Notes: generated by a model from the sequence alone, not told the origin. 34,969 bases of DNA from Saprospiraceae bacterium UBA7328 (GCA_002471345.1 DKPS01000015.1:1-34969); one strand, 5' to 3'. Counted from the first letter of the stretch, positions 17,633 through 26,798 are shown. Numbers and translations are program-made.

Positions 17633-18556
17633 ATGGATTGGAATAGTGGCATTAAGGGTTTTAAAGCTTTTTTGCAATTAGAGAAATCACTTTCTCCCAA
17701 CACGGTGGTGGCCTATGAGCGAGATATATTGAGATTGTATCAGTTCGCCGAAGAACAATTATCTGCTAAATCACCTCTTGATATATCTTATGACGATCTT
17801 GAAGAATATTTAGCTTGGTTATCAGATTTTTCTTTAGCTGATTATTCTCGAGCTCGTATGTTGTCAGGTATTAAGGCTTTCTTTAAATATCTGCTGATAG
17901 AAGACCTAATTTTAGATGACCCCTCAGAACTTTTAGAAGGCCCTAAACTAAGAAGAAAGATTCCTGATGTTCTATCATATGAAGAGGTAGAAAAAATGTT
18001 AGCTGCTATAGACCTGAGTCACCCCCAAGGCCACAGAAATAGGAGTATTCTTGAAACTATATATGCCTGTGGACTCAGGGTTTCTGAATTGACGCACCTA
18101 AGACTCTCAAATTATTATCCGGACATCGAAATAGTCAAAGTCGTTGGGAAAGGTAATAAAGAGAGAATCATCCCAATTGGAGATTCTGCAATAAAACATA
18201 TTAACTTCTACCTTGAAGGAAGTAGAAGGCACATGACTAATATAGATAAAGCTCATACCGATTATATATACCTCAATAGGAGGGGTAAAAAACTGAGTCG
18301 TGTTATGGTATTTAATATCATTAAGAAAGCTGTCTCAGATTCCGGTATACAAAAAAACGTGAGTCCACATACTTTGCGTCACTCATTTGCTACCCATCTC
18401 ATAGAGCGAGGTGCTGATCTCAAAGCCGTTCAAGACATGCTAGGCCATGAATCCATAATCACCACAGAGATTTATACACATTTAGATACAGAATTTTTAA
18501 GAAAAACAGTTATGAGTTATCATCCTGCGTACATTCGCAAATCAGTCCAAAATTGA
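17633..18556 (+). CDS. xerD: Tyrosine recombinase XerD
   Basis: A 307-residue phage-integrase family recombinase. The N-terminal SAM-like DNA-binding domain carries FLQLEKSLSPNTVVAYERDI. The catalytic residues are all present: Arg in ACGLRVSEL, Lys in VVGKGNKERIIP, the HxxR box HTLRHSFATHLI, the second His in LGHESIITTEIY and the nucleophile Tyr in that same motif. Length, lack of nearby integration sites and housekeeping neighbours point to the chromosome-dimer resolvase XerD rather than a mobile-element integrase; XerC versus XerD cannot be fully separated by eye. I chose ATG 17633 over an in-frame TTG three codons earlier. A lipoprotein gene starts 3 bases after its stop. Confidence 0.88.
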   Translation: MDWNSGIKGFKAFLQLEKSLSPNTVVAYERDILRLYQFAEEQLSAKSPLDISYDDLEEYLAWLSDFSLADYSRARMLSGIKAFFKYLLIEDLILDDPSELLEGPKLRRKIPDVLSYEEVEKMLAAIDLSHPQGHRNRSILETIYACGLRVSELTHLRLSNYYPDIEIVKVVGKGNKERIIPIGDSAIKHINFYLEGSRRHMTNIDKAHTDYIYLNRRGKKLSRVMVFNIIKKAVSDSGIQKNVSPHTLRHSFATHLIERGADLKAVQDMLGHESIITTEIYTHLDTEFLRKTVMSYHPAYIRKSVQN

Positions 18557-18559
18557 ATA

Positions 18560-20200
18560 TTGGGATTATATACTAAATATTCTTTATTACTTGTCTCTGC
18601 TCTTCTTATTGGAAATAGCTGTGCTAATAAAATAAGTCTTAGTGGGGGCCCAAAAGATGAAGTCCCCCCTCAACTAGACACTTTAAAATCCACTCCTAAC
18701 TATCAGTTACAATTCACTCCTCAAGAAATCATTCTCACTTTCGATGAATTTATAAATTTTAAGGATCCATCCAAAAACGTTGTGATTTCACCTCCTTTGC
18801 AATATGGAATGGAGATAGATCAAAGAGGTAAAGTGATAAAAATCAGTTTTGATGAAAAAGAAGTACTTAAACCGGATGTTACATATATCATCAATTTTGG
18901 AGAATCCATTGCTGATTATACAGAAAACAATGTCTTGAAAAACTTTTCATATGTCTGTTCTACTGGGGACTACATTGATTCGTTAAGTATTGGCGGAAAA
19001 GTTTTTAATGCATTTACTAAAGCACCTGTAGAGAATATCACTGTGATGCTCTATGAAAATTTAGAAGACTCCGTAGTATTTACGCAACAACCATTCTATT
19101 TTACAAAAACAGAAGGTGATGGTTCTTTTAAGCTTAAAAACCTCAGAGGTGATACATTCAAAATCGTAGCTATAAGAGATCTAAATCTCAATTATATGTA
19201 TGATGAAAGTGCGGAGGAATTTGCCTTTCTAAATGAAAACATAATTGTAGCGGATACAAATCAGCAAAACTTAGAGCTTCTTTCATTCAGGGCTGCCACC
19301 TCGCCAAGATATCAAGAAGGTGATGTCATCCATGATGGCTTGTTCTCTCTAAAATTTGATCAAAAATTAGAATTTAATCCAGTTACTGCCATTAACAAAG
19401 TTGATTCTTATATTGAGAAAGACAACATGCTTGTAAGGGCATACATAAAAGATATTGAACTATACCCCATTCAATTTGAGATTAAGGTGGATACAATACA
19501 AGATACCATTGCTATAAGAAAGCCTCAAAATAAAGACCGAAAAGATCTTCCTACACTAAAATTGATGAAATCAAATATAAAAGGTGACATAGGCTTACAC
19601 CCTAAGGATACGTTGGAAATAGAATTCAATTTTCCTCTAGATTCCCTGAATAGAGTATTGATGAATATGGATGAATCAGAAATTTTCATTAGCCCTAAAA
19701 ACCCTAAGAAAGTATGGATAGTTAATGAGTGGGATGAGGGTGAAGATTATTCACTTTCATTAGATTCAAACTCCATTGTGGATTTTTATGGAAGAAGCAT
19801 TGATTCTACTGGATATGATTTTGAAGTAGCAAGAAGAAATGCCTTTGGAACATATGAAATCTCATTATCTTATGGAGATGAAGATGTAACTTATATTCTT
19901 ACTATTATTGATTCTGATAGAAATGAAATACATGTAGAATATGTAAATAGGGAGTCAGAGTCATTCATTATGAATAATATGATACCAGGTCCTCATACGA
20001 TGAGCATTATTATGGATATGAATCAAAATAAAAAATGGGACACTGGCAATTACTCCAATAATTTGCAACCTGAAAGAATTAAAAACATTGCAATGGATAT
20101 AATAGAAAGCAACAGGACGACTTCTTTTTCAGTTGATTTAGAAACTGTTTTCAGTCAGATTGACAGCACAAAAATAGACTTAATCGAAACAAAAGAATGA
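18560..20200 (+). CDS. Ig-like domain lipoprotein
   Basis: A 546-residue exported protein. The signal [15 protein letters not shown] ends in a lipobox cysteine with Ser at -1 and Gly at -3, so outer-membrane lipidation is likely. Directly after it comes [14 protein letters not shown], then [20 protein letters not shown] and a [16 protein letters not shown] stretch. This is the pattern of the Bacteroidota family annotated as Ig-like (SbsA type) domain proteins. A second beta-rich segment ([20 protein letters not shown]) resembles a carboxypeptidase-regulatory fold. TTG at 18560 is the only sensible start. It lies 3 bases after xerD and shares ATGA with lptB, suggesting an envelope role. Molecular function is unknown to me. 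Confidence 0.78.
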   Translation: MGLYTKYSLLLVSALLIGNSCANKISLSGGPKDEVPPQLDTLKSTPNYQLQFTPQEIILTFDEFINFKDPSKNVVISPPLQYGMEIDQRGKVIKISFDEKEVLKPDVTYIINFGESIADYTENNVLKNFSYVCSTGDYIDSLSIGGKVFNAFTKAPVENITVMLYENLEDSVVFTQQPFYFTKTEGDGSFKLKNLRGDTFKIVAIRDLNLNYMYDESAEEFAFLNENIIVADTNQQNLELLSFRAATSPRYQEGDVIHDGLFSLKFDQKLEFNPVTAINKVDSYIEKDNMLVRAYIKDIELYPIQFEIKVDTIQDTIAIRKPQNKDRKDLPTLKLMKSNIKGDIGLHPKDTLEIEFNFPLDSLNRVLMNMDESEIFISPKNPKKVWIVNEWDEGEDYSLSLDSNSIVDFYGRSIDSTGYDFEVARRNAFGTYEISLSYGDEDVTYILTIIDSDRNEIHVEYVNRESESFIMNNMIPGPHTMSIIMDMNQNKKWDTGNYSNNLQPERIKNIAMDIIESNRTTSFSVDLETVFSQIDSTKIDLIETKE

Positions 20201-20937
20201 AGCTTCATTCCCAAAATTTAGTGAAAAAATATGGTGCCCGCACCGTGGTTAAAGAAGTTTCGATTGATGTAAATCAAGGCGAAATTGTAGGTTTATTAGG
20301 CCCTAATGGAGCAGGTAAAACAACCACCTTCTACATGGTTGTCGGTTTTGTAAAGCCTAAATCCGGTAGTGTTTTTCTTGATGAAGAGGAGATTACATCT
20401 CTACCTATGTACCAAAGAGCCAGAAAAGGAATCGGTTATTTGCCACAAGAGGCTTCTGTGTTCAGAAGACTTTCTGTAGAAGACAACATCCTTGCAGTTT
20501 TACAAATGACTAATCTCAGCAAACAAGATCAGATAGAAAAGCAAGAAGCATTGATTCAAGAATTTGGTCTGGACAGGGTGAGGAAGACTTTGGGCAATGC
20601 GCTTTCTGGAGGAGAAAGAAGACGAACGGAGATTGCCAGAGCAATAGCAACAGATCCTAAATTTATCCTTTTGGATGAGCCATTTGCTGGCATTGATCCT
20701 ATAGCCGTAGAAGATATACAGACTATTGTCTATCGCTTAAAAGACAGAAACATTGGAATTCTAATTACAGATCATAATGTGCAAGAAACCCTTTCCATTA
20801 CTGATAGAGCATATTTAATGTTTGAAGGCAACATCCTTAAGTCAGGCACTTCTGAAGAACTCGCTGCAGATAAACAAGTACGTAAAGTATATCTGGGAAA
20901 TAATTTTGAATTAAGGAAAAGGAAGATTGATGCCTAG
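20197..20937 (+). CDS. lptB: LPS export ABC ATPase LptB
   Basis: A 246-residue ATPase that reads as LptB throughout. The Walker A motif is [39 protein letters not shown] is the LptB Q-loop region, [15 protein letters not shown] the signature, and [16 protein letters not shown] the Walker B. The switch histidine is in [17 protein letters not shown], and [12 protein letters not shown] is the conserved C-terminal tail. LptB powers extraction of lipopolysaccharide from the inner membrane through LptFG. The gene overlaps the preceding lipoprotein gene by 4 bases (ATGA) and the next mini-lipoprotein gene by 8 bases. LptA and LptC are not recognisable nearby. Confidence 0.95.
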   Translation: MKLHSQNLVKKYGARTVVKEVSIDVNQGEIVGLLGPNGAGKTTTFYMVVGFVKPKSGSVFLDEEEITSLPMYQRARKGIGYLPQEASVFRRLSVEDNILAVLQMTNLSKQDQIEKQEALIQEFGLDRVRKTLGNALSGGERRRTEIARAIATDPKFILLDEPFAGIDPIAVEDIQTIVYRLKDRNIGILITDHNVQETLSITDRAYLMFEGNILKSGTSEELAADKQVRKVYLGNNFELRKRKIDA

Positions 20938-21181
20938 GCTGTTCCTTTTTGTTTTCATTCTAATCTTTGCAGCATGTGAAAACGGGCCCAAACCTGTTGT
21001 TGTAACTTATCAACTTACACATAAAGCCGACACTACCTTCACAAAACAATACAAAGACTCTATTCAAATAAAAATGGACTCTTTTTGTATCAATAATTAT
21101 GAAGAATTGTACAATAATGCTAGAGACTCTTTACTGCGTGAAGAATTAGCCAAAATTGAAAAGCTGATGTATGATAAGTAA
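20930..21181 (+). CDS. Small lipoprotein after lptB (first of two)
   Basis: An 83-residue product with a short signal [16 protein letters not shown], a good lipobox (FAAC). The mature part is about 68 residues, mostly charged and probably helical ([20 protein letters not shown]), with one extra cysteine. ATG 20930 is preceded by the purine-rich AAGGAAAAGGAAG; an adjacent in-frame TTG at 20927 is less likely. It overlaps the end of lptB by 8 bases and the next gene by 11, so it is translated as part of the same operon. I do not recognise a family. Lipidation and context suggest an envelope-associated job, which is inference only. Confidence 0.7.
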   Translation: MPRLFLFVFILIFAACENGPKPVVVTYQLTHKADTTFTKQYKDSIQIKMDSFCINNYEELYNNARDSLLREELAKIEKLMYDK

Positions 21182-21521
21182 TACATTCACCTTTAGCAGA
21201 GAAAAAGTTTTTTGGCTTTTTTCTTTTTTGTTACTAGCTACTCTATCCTGTGGAGAAAATAAAGAAGAGGAAAGAAAAGAAGATTGGATATCAAATGAAG
21301 TTAATCGTCAAATTGAAGAATTCATAATAGAAAGAAAAGCGGAATGTATGGAGGGAATTCTAAAAACTGCTGAAGCTGAGGTAGACAGTATCATCTCTCA
21401 AAAAGATCTTTTCGGTAATATCATGAATAAGGACATCCCCGAAAAGCCTATAAAACCTGAATATATTCCACTAGATTCTAATGCCCTCAAAAATCATAAA
21501 GTAGAGAAAGTTTTAGATTGA
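21171..21521 (+). CDS. Small lipoprotein (second of two)
   Basis: A 116-residue product. The N-terminal hydrophobic run KVFWLFSFLLLATLSC gives a lipoprotein signal with Ser at -1. The mature part is very charged (KEEERKEDWISNEVNRQ) and likely helical up to about residue 80, ending in a proline-rich tail (IPEKPIKPEYIPLDS). A mid-helix block, IERKAECMEGILKTAEAEVD, recalls the equivalent block of the preceding protein: a cysteine, then about ten residues, then an A..xVDS/ARDS stretch. The pair may therefore be diverged duplicates. It overlaps the upstream gene by 11 bases. Function is unknown. Confidence 0.68.
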   Translation: MISNTFTFSREKVFWLFSFLLLATLSCGENKEEERKEDWISNEVNRQIEEFIIERKAECMEGILKTAEAEVDSIISQKDLFGNIMNKDIPEKPIKPEYIPLDSNALKNHKVEKVLD

Positions 21522-21548
21522 ACTCTTCCCTTATTTCCAATACATTTG
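21518..21548 (+). promoter_or_regulatory. Bacteroidota-type promoter for trhO
   Basis: TTG (21518-21520), a 20-base spacer and TACATTTG (21541-21548) give a strong match to TTG-N19-TAnnTTTG. The leader to the ATG at 21589 would be about 34 bases. The -33 element overlaps the last codon and stop of the small lipoprotein gene, which marks the end of the xerD-lptB unit. Confidence 0.62.
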
Positions 21549-21588
21549 TCTTCGGTTAATCTGCAATTGACCTTTTTAATAAACATAC

Positions 21589-22647
21589 ATGAAAAATTTA
21601 CACAATCGTGTAAGTCGAGATCTGCTTTTAGATCGTTTGGCTAAAGATGACACTCCACGCATTACATTTTCTTTTTATAAATATGCTCACATATTAAATC
21701 CGCCCTTTTTTAGAGATCACCTCTACACAAAGTTGTCAGAGCATGGTGTTCTTGGACGAATATATGTATCAAAGGAAGGGATAAATGGACAAGCATCAGT
21801 TATAGCAAAGAATTTTGATCATTGCAAAAATGTCCTTTATGACATCACCTTTTTAGATGGGTGCAGACTTAATACAGCAATCGAAGATGACGGTAAGTCC
21901 TTCTTTAAACTTACTATAAAAGTTCGAAACAAAATAGTTGCCGACGGTCTAGACGATGAAACATTTGATACAACAAATAGAGGAATACACTTAGAAGCTG
22001 TAGAGTTCAATAATTTGGCAGATCAAGACAACACTGTCATCGTGGACATGAGGAATCACTATGAAAGTGAAGTTGGTCATTTTGAAGAGGCTATTTGTCC
22101 AGATGTAGAAACTTTCAGAGAGTCTCTTCCTATTGTGGAAAAAATTCTTACTCCTCATAAAGAAGAAAATATTCTTCTTTATTGTACTGGAGGAATCAGA
22201 TGTGAAAAAGCAAGTGCTTACTTCAAACACAAAGGATTTAAAAATGTCCATCAGCTCAATGGTGGCATTATAGAATATGCTAGACAATGCAAAGAAAAAG
22301 GGATAAAAAATAAATTTAAAGGCAAAAATTTTGTATTTGATGAAAGGTTAGGTGAAGCAATTTCGAATGATGTCATATCTAAATGTCATCAATGTGGCGC
22401 CCCATCCAATGATCATAAAAACTGTAAAAATGATCATTGCCATATTCTATTTATTCAATGCGATAATTGTAAAAAAATTTACAATAGTTGCTGCTCATTA
22501 AAATGTAAAGACTTTTATGCTCTTTCTGAATCAAGACAAGAGGCTTACAAAAATGACATCACTTTTAATGGCACCTTATCAGGAAAGGGCAGATATAATA
22601 GTCTCAACAAGGATGAAATGTTGATTCTTCCGGATAAAAAGATTTAG
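21589..22647 (+). CDS. trhO: tRNA uridine(34) hydroxylase TrhO (rhodanese family)
   Basis: A 352-residue protein, the same length class as E. coli YceA/TrhO (350). The N-terminal acylphosphatase-like domain carries LGRIYVSKEGINGQAS. The rhodanese domain has VIVDMRNHYESEVGHFEEAI and the active-site loop LYCTGGIRCEKA with Cys199. The C-terminus is cysteine-rich (CHQCG, CDNCKK, CCSLKC), as in TrhO relatives, and probably binds metal. The enzyme makes 5-hydroxyuridine at tRNA position 34 using prephenate-derived or oxygen-dependent chemistry. It has its own promoter and no overlapping partner. Confidence in the family is high. Confidence 0.92.
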   Translation: MKNLHNRVSRDLLLDRLAKDDTPRITFSFYKYAHILNPPFFRDHLYTKLSEHGVLGRIYVSKEGINGQASVIAKNFDHCKNVLYDITFLDGCRLNTAIEDDGKSFFKLTIKVRNKIVADGLDDETFDTTNRGIHLEAVEFNNLADQDNTVIVDMRNHYESEVGHFEEAICPDVETFRESLPIVEKILTPHKEENILLYCTGGIRCEKASAYFKHKGFKNVHQLNGGIIEYARQCKEKGIKNKFKGKNFVFDERLGEAISNDVISKCHQCGAPSNDHKNCKNDHCHILFIQCDNCKKIYNSCCSLKCKDFYALSESRQEAYKNDITFNGTLSGKGRYNSLNKDEMLILPDKKI

Positions 22648-22730
22648 AATAGATATAACCTAACAGTTGCTACATGTTAATCTTCTTGTAAAGTCAGCGT
22701 TGATAAGATGAGGTATGTGTAAATTCGTTT

Positions 22731-23174
22731 ATGCTTTTTACTTTCCTATTATTTACTTTTTCTTTTCTCAATCTTGATAGTCAAGAAGAATACCCCGTCA
22801 CCTGGCATATCAAGGCAGAAAACACTGGAAACAGAACGTTTCAAGTCAGGTTTGAAGCCTACATTGACAAGGGATGGGTAATTTATGGTATGGAAACCTC
22901 TTCAGACGGACCAGTTTCTACTACATTTTCATTTGATATATTAAATAACATAAGATTAGAGGGCAGTACTAAGGAAATTACTAAAGCAGAAGTCAAATAT
23001 GAGCCGCTTTTTGACGCAGAAGTCTTAAAGTTCTCTAAAAAAGCAATTTTCTCACAAAAGGTAACCCAACTTGGCAGTTCAAGGGTGGTCAAAGGTAATA
23101 TCAACTATATGGCTTGTGATGGAACAAAATGCCTTCCTCCCACTGATGTTCCTTTTGTAGCCTTATTAAAATAA
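22731..23174 (+). CDS. Stand-alone DsbD alpha-domain-like periplasmic protein
   Basis: A 147-residue product with an N-terminal hydrophobic signal (MLFTFLLFTFSFLNLDS). The mature part is one beta-rich domain containing YPVTWHIKAEN, KGWVIYGMET, GPVSTTFSF and the cysteine pair NYMACDGTKCLPPTDVPF. This is the same layout as residues about 25-155 of the DsbD encoded next door, including CX4C followed by LPPTD. DsbD alpha domains carry electrons to periplasmic substrate proteins. Only 11 bases separate it from dsbD, so the two are co-expressed and probably act on the same electron flow. Function as an extra electron acceptor is inferred. Confidence 0.8.
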   Translation: MLFTFLLFTFSFLNLDSQEEYPVTWHIKAENTGNRTFQVRFEAYIDKGWVIYGMETSSDGPVSTTFSFDILNNIRLEGSTKEITKAEVKYEPLFDAEVLKFSKKAIFSQKVTQLGSSRVVKGNINYMACDGTKCLPPTDVPFVALLK

Positions 23175-23185
23175 CAGCGAATAAC

Positions 23186-25219
23186 ATGAAATATCTATTC
23201 AACCTTCTATTTCTAATGTCTTTTAGTTTAGGTGTAATTTCTTTTGCCTTGGGGCAGGAGGAAATGCCAGTATCATGGACTTTTTCTATAGAAGAGATAG
23301 GAGAAAACAATTATAACTTAATTTTCAAAGCCGACATTGAAGATACATGGACAGTATACTCTCAATTCATAGAAGAAGGTGGGCCTGTTCCAACTACCAT
23401 TTGGTATGAAAATGAAGACGTAATAGAAAGGATCGGAACAGCGGCAGAAAGTGGTCATCTGAAGAAAGGCATGGATCCTGTATTTGAGATGGAAGTCACA
23501 AAATTTTTAGATGATGAGCCATATATTATAACTCAGCAAGTAAAAGTGAAAGATCCATCAGAAAAACTAAAGGGTTACCTCACATTTATGACATGTGATG
23601 ATGAAAGATGTCTCCCTCCTACAGATATAGAGTTCACCTTCGATTTTGCTTCTGGAAAAGCAGGTATAGACAATGGGCTAGAAGCAGCTGATTTAGCATC
23701 TATAGATGGAAATGTTTTAGATCAAATCAGGCCTCAAATAACTGAATCATATGAGACACCATTAACCGATTGTGGTGATACTGGAGAAAAAAAAAGTAGT
23801 CTTCCTTGGATGTTCTTTTTTGGGTTTGTAGGAGGTCTTTTTGCACTTCTTACCCCGTGTGTATTTCCTATGATTCCTCTCACTGTCAGTTTTTTCACAA
23901 AAGACACGAAGAGAAAAGGATGGGTCAATGGTCTTATTTATGGCCTTTCTATAGTTGTAATTTATGTTTCTCTAGGTCTTTTGCTCACTGCTTTTTTCGG
24001 TGAGGAAGCCCTTAATAGATTATCCACTAACTGGATAGCTAATACTTTATTCTTCTTGATATTCATAGGTTTTGCCTTTTCATTTTTTGGTTATTATGAA
24101 ATCACTTTACCAAGTTCATGGAGTACTAAGTCAGATCAAATGGCCGATAAGGGAGGGTTCCTAGGTATTTTCTTTATGGCATTTACTCTTGCTTTGGTTT
24201 CATTTTCATGTACAGGCCCAATTATTGGTACCGCCATTGTTCAAGCCGCCACAAGTGCTATAGGTCCCGCTGTGGTAATGTTAGGTTTTTCTTTGGCTCT
24301 TGCTTTACCTTTTGGACTATTTGCTGCTTTCCCAGCATGGCTTAACACACTTCCTCAATCTGGTGGGTGGATGAATTCTGTCAAGGTCTTTTTAGGATTT
24401 ATAGAAGTTGCTCTTGCATTTAAATTTCTCTCAGTAGCAGATATGACAAATCATTGGGGATTTTTAAAATATGAACCTTTTATGGCCATTTGGGTGGTTG
24501 TTTCAACAGGAATGGCATTATATTCTTTCAAAATAATCAAATTTCCTCATGACAGTCCAGGGAAAAAATTAACATCTTCTAGTTGGGTTTTAGGATTAGG
24601 GTCGTTAGCTCTAGCGGCATATTTAGGCAGCGGATTTTTATATAATGACGATGTCAAGAGTTACAATTCACTTAAGCTTATGAGTGGTATTGCACCGCCC
24701 TCTAATTATAATTTTCTGCTTCCTAAACCAGAATTAGATCCACTTATCAAACAAGATTATCCGTCCTATCATAAGTGTGCAAATAATATAGATTGCTTCA
24801 AAGATTATTATGAAGGGTTGGCTTTTGCCAAAAAAGAACAAAGACCAGTTCTTCTTGATTTTACTGGATTCGGGTGTGTGAATTGTCGTAAGGTGGAAGA
24901 GCATATTTGGGTAGATAATAATGTGCGCTCTAAACTTAATAATGACTTCGTTTTGGTGTCTCTATATGTGGATGATGATAAGAAGCTAGAAGACATTTAC
25001 ATATCAAAAACAAGGAAGAAGAAACTTAGAAATGTTGGAAACAAATGGGCAGATTTCCAGATTGTCAATTTTAAACAAAATTCTCAGCCGTTATACGTTA
25101 TGATGACTCCAGAAGAGAATGTAATAGCTCCTCCTAGAGGATACAAAGAAGGTATAAATGAGTATTTGGAATATTTGGATTGCGGTTTGAGTACTTTCAA
25201 AGCCCAAAGTTCATTATAG
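23186..25219 (+). CDS. dsbD: Thiol:disulfide interchange protein DsbD
   Basis: A 677-residue, three-part protein. Residues 1-23 are a signal peptide. An alpha domain (about 25-155) carries the Cys137/Cys142 pair in TCDDERCLPPTD. The eight-helix membrane domain (about 205-485) has its redox cysteines in LLTPCVFPMIP (Cys225) and VSFSCTGPIIG (Cys342). A C-terminal thioredoxin-like domain has FGCVNCRKVE (Cys564, Cys567). DsbD passes reducing power from cytoplasmic thioredoxin to the periplasm. Two further cysteines (531, 537) lie in the linker before the last domain. All catalytic cysteines are present. Confidence 0.93.
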   Translation: MKYLFNLLFLMSFSLGVISFALGQEEMPVSWTFSIEEIGENNYNLIFKADIEDTWTVYSQFIEEGGPVPTTIWYENEDVIERIGTAAESGHLKKGMDPVFEMEVTKFLDDEPYIITQQVKVKDPSEKLKGYLTFMTCDDERCLPPTDIEFTFDFASGKAGIDNGLEAADLASIDGNVLDQIRPQITESYETPLTDCGDTGEKKSSLPWMFFFGFVGGLFALLTPCVFPMIPLTVSFFTKDTKRKGWVNGLIYGLSIVVIYVSLGLLLTAFFGEEALNRLSTNWIANTLFFLIFIGFAFSFFGYYEITLPSSWSTKSDQMADKGGFLGIFFMAFTLALVSFSCTGPIIGTAIVQAATSAIGPAVVMLGFSLALALPFGLFAAFPAWLNTLPQSGGWMNSVKVFLGFIEVALAFKFLSVADMTNHWGFLKYEPFMAIWVVVSTGMALYSFKIIKFPHDSPGKKLTSSSWVLGLGSLALAAYLGSGFLYNDDVKSYNSLKLMSGIAPPSNYNFLLPKPELDPLIKQDYPSYHKCANNIDCFKDYYEGLAFAKKEQRPVLLDFTGFGCVNCRKVEEHIWVDNNVRSKLNNDFVLVSLYVDDDKKLEDIYISKTRKKKLRNVGNKWADFQIVNFKQNSQPLYVMMTPEENVIAPPRGYKEGINEYLEYLDCGLSTFKAQSSL

Positions 25220-25250
25220 ACGAGGGTTTGTACCCGTGGTAAAAGTGTTT

Positions 25251-26108
25251 TTATTCCCCGAAAACACCTTCCAGTATTCCAGCTAACCTCACTCCAGCAC
25301 TGAGCAATCTCTCTTTTACTAAAGGGGTATAATCATGCGTATACTTGTACGAAAATGAGGGCAGTCCTGAATCTCTATCCGTATAGTCATAGATAGTATT
25401 GTATATGTTTTCTCTGAGGCTGATTGATTCATTTGCCCAATCTTTCATCGTACTGTTCTGATAATTTTTAATTTCTGATTCGGTCGCCTTATTAATAAAA
25501 TGAGCAAACTCTGTATAACTGAGTTTTTCATGTTCTATAATATTCGTGTCCCAGACCCTGTGCAGATTAGACCTTTCTCCGAAGAACATTACACTGATTT
25601 TATTGCCGCCATGGTCCTTATTCTTACCGACATGAAGTGGCTGATGTATATCACCTACAATATGCACAAAGAAAGCAAGTGCAGTAGCTTTAGTAGAGTT
25701 ATTCAGAGGTTTAGCTCTATTCTTTTTCATCAGATTTTCGAAATATTCAATAGCGTTTTTATCATTATTTAGAATTTTGAGCATGAGGTCAATAGCTTCT
25801 GTTGCATCATTTATTTTAGTGTCCGATGCATACTGCGATATGACTTGGTTTATGGTTTGATTAGAATGCACTGTGGTATAATGCCATGATTCTGCAAAGT
25901 CCCACCCTTTCTCCGATTTGACATAATCAGGCCAGTTGGCTATTTCTGCTAAGTAGTTTTTCCCTAATACCTTTTGAATTTCAGATTTAGCATGGCTTGA
26001 GAGATGGAGTTCACATATTTCTGCGACTATTCTATGTCCATTTTGACCCCAAGCTATGAGTAATTGGCTTTGGATGATGATTAGAAAAATGGATATTATG
26101 TGTTTCAT
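25251..26108 (-). CDS. Secreted S1/P1-family nuclease
   Basis: A 285-residue zinc nuclease. Cleavage of the signal after residue 19 would expose Trp20, matching the N-terminal tryptophan whose amino group binds zinc in P1 nuclease. The other ligands appear in order: His25 (WGQNGH), Asp61 (NWPDY), His76 (WHYTTV), then a His, Asp and His in FFVHIVGDIHQPLH and a His and Asp in LHRVWD. Such enzymes cut single-stranded DNA and RNA outside the cytoplasm, probably for nutrient or phosphate recovery. It converges on dsbD with a 31-base gap. No defect is visible. Confidence 0.92.
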   Translation of the reverse strand: MKHIISIFLIIIQSQLLIAWGQNGHRIVAEICELHLSSHAKSEIQKVLGKNYLAEIANWPDYVKSEKGWDFAESWHYTTVHSNQTINQVISQYASDTKINDATEAIDLMLKILNNDKNAIEYFENLMKKNRAKPLNNSTKATALAFFVHIVGDIHQPLHVGKNKDHGGNKISVMFFGERSNLHRVWDTNIIEHEKLSYTEFAHFINKATESEIKNYQNSTMKDWANESISLRENIYNTIYDYTDRDSGLPSFSYKYTHDYTPLVKERLLSAGVRLAGILEGVFGE

Positions 26109-26420
26109 TTATTTTGAATTCTTGAGTGACCTTAAAAGTTAATAAACATTTTGCAAATTTAATTAGAATATTTTGACGCTCAGCAGTCAAATCTAAATTC
26201 TCATACATTCTCAAAATTTACTCAGAACAACTGCATTTTACTTTACCAGATAAATAATGAAATTCACTTTTTTAGGTAAGACATAATATAGTGAAAACAA
26301 AAAATTTCATTCCATAAATATATTTACAATACTATTTCATAGAGCATACATTTCTTGCCTTATGAATCGAAAATGAAACTCCAAATAGCGCAAAAGAATA
26401 TCTTTTATTAAAAGTCAACA
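26109..26420. other. 312-base intergenic region between nuclease and trxA
   Basis: This AT-rich stretch separates the divergent nuclease and thioredoxin genes and holds no credible open reading frame. It contains a candidate -7 box for the nuclease (TAGATTTG, 26195-26188 minus; a TTG lies only 16 bases upstream) and an inverted repeat. In the repeat, AATGAAATT (26256-26264) is matched by AATTTCATT (26303-26311), and TTCAC (26263-26267) by GTGAA (26291-26295). I see no clear promoter for trxA by eye. Confidence 0.5.
26188..26195 (-). promoter_or_regulatory. Candidate -7 element for the S1/P1 nuclease gene
   Basis: TAGATTTG on the minus strand matches TAnnTTTG and lies 80 bases before the start codon. 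The nearest upstream TTG (26214-26212) leaves a 16-base spacer, shorter than the usual 19 or so, so this is a weak call. Confidence 0.33.
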
Positions 26421-26798
26421 ATGTTTTGGAAAAAGAAAGAAAAGGTAATTGATTACGTAGCAGTAGATGATAACAATTTCGATGAAATCGTAACAGAAAG
26501 TCATTTACCCGTTCTTATTGACTTTTGGGCACCATGGTGTGGTCCTTGCAAAATGCTAGGCCCTATTGTTGATGAATTGGCAACAGAATTTAAAGATAGA
26601 GTCCTTGTTGCAAAGGTCAATGTTGATGGCAGTCCAGGTCTTAGCAATTACTTTAAAGTCAAAAGTATTCCTACACTTATGTTTGTCAAAAATGGCAAGC
26701 TAGTAGAAAGATTATCAGGGATGGTTCCTAAACCTAATCTGGAAGAAATGCTAGAAGATCTCATAAATTTGGAAGTCTTATCAGAGGAAGAGGAGTAA
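26421..26798 (+). CDS. trxA: Thioredoxin
   Basis: A 125-residue thioredoxin with the exact active-site motif FWAPWCGPCKM (Cys40, Cys43), the cis-proline in SIPTLMFVKNGK and the usual PIVDELATEF helix. It carries a short extra basic N-terminus (MFWKKKEKV) and an acidic tail (LSEEEE), which make it somewhat longer than the E. coli protein (about 108). It has no signal peptide, so it is cytoplasmic and a plausible electron donor for the DsbD encoded 1.2 kb away. The yifB gene follows after 22 bases, probably in the same transcript. Confidence 0.93.
   Translation: MFWKKKEKVIDYVAVDDNNFDEIVTESHLPVLIDFWAPWCGPCKMLGPIVDELATEFKDRVLVAKVNVDGSPGLSNYFKVKSIPTLMFVKNGKLVERLSGMVPKPNLEEMLEDLINLEVLSEEEE

Noticed and set aside
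17633..18556. Tyrosine recombinase as an integrase of a mobile island
   Set aside because: Length and all catalytic boxes fit housekeeping XerD, there is no tRNA, direct repeat or phage gene nearby, and neighbours are normal chromosomal genes.
25224..25235. GGGT-TTGT-ACCC hairpin between dsbD and the nuclease gene
   Set aside because: Only four strong pairs and no immediate T run; too weak to call a terminator.
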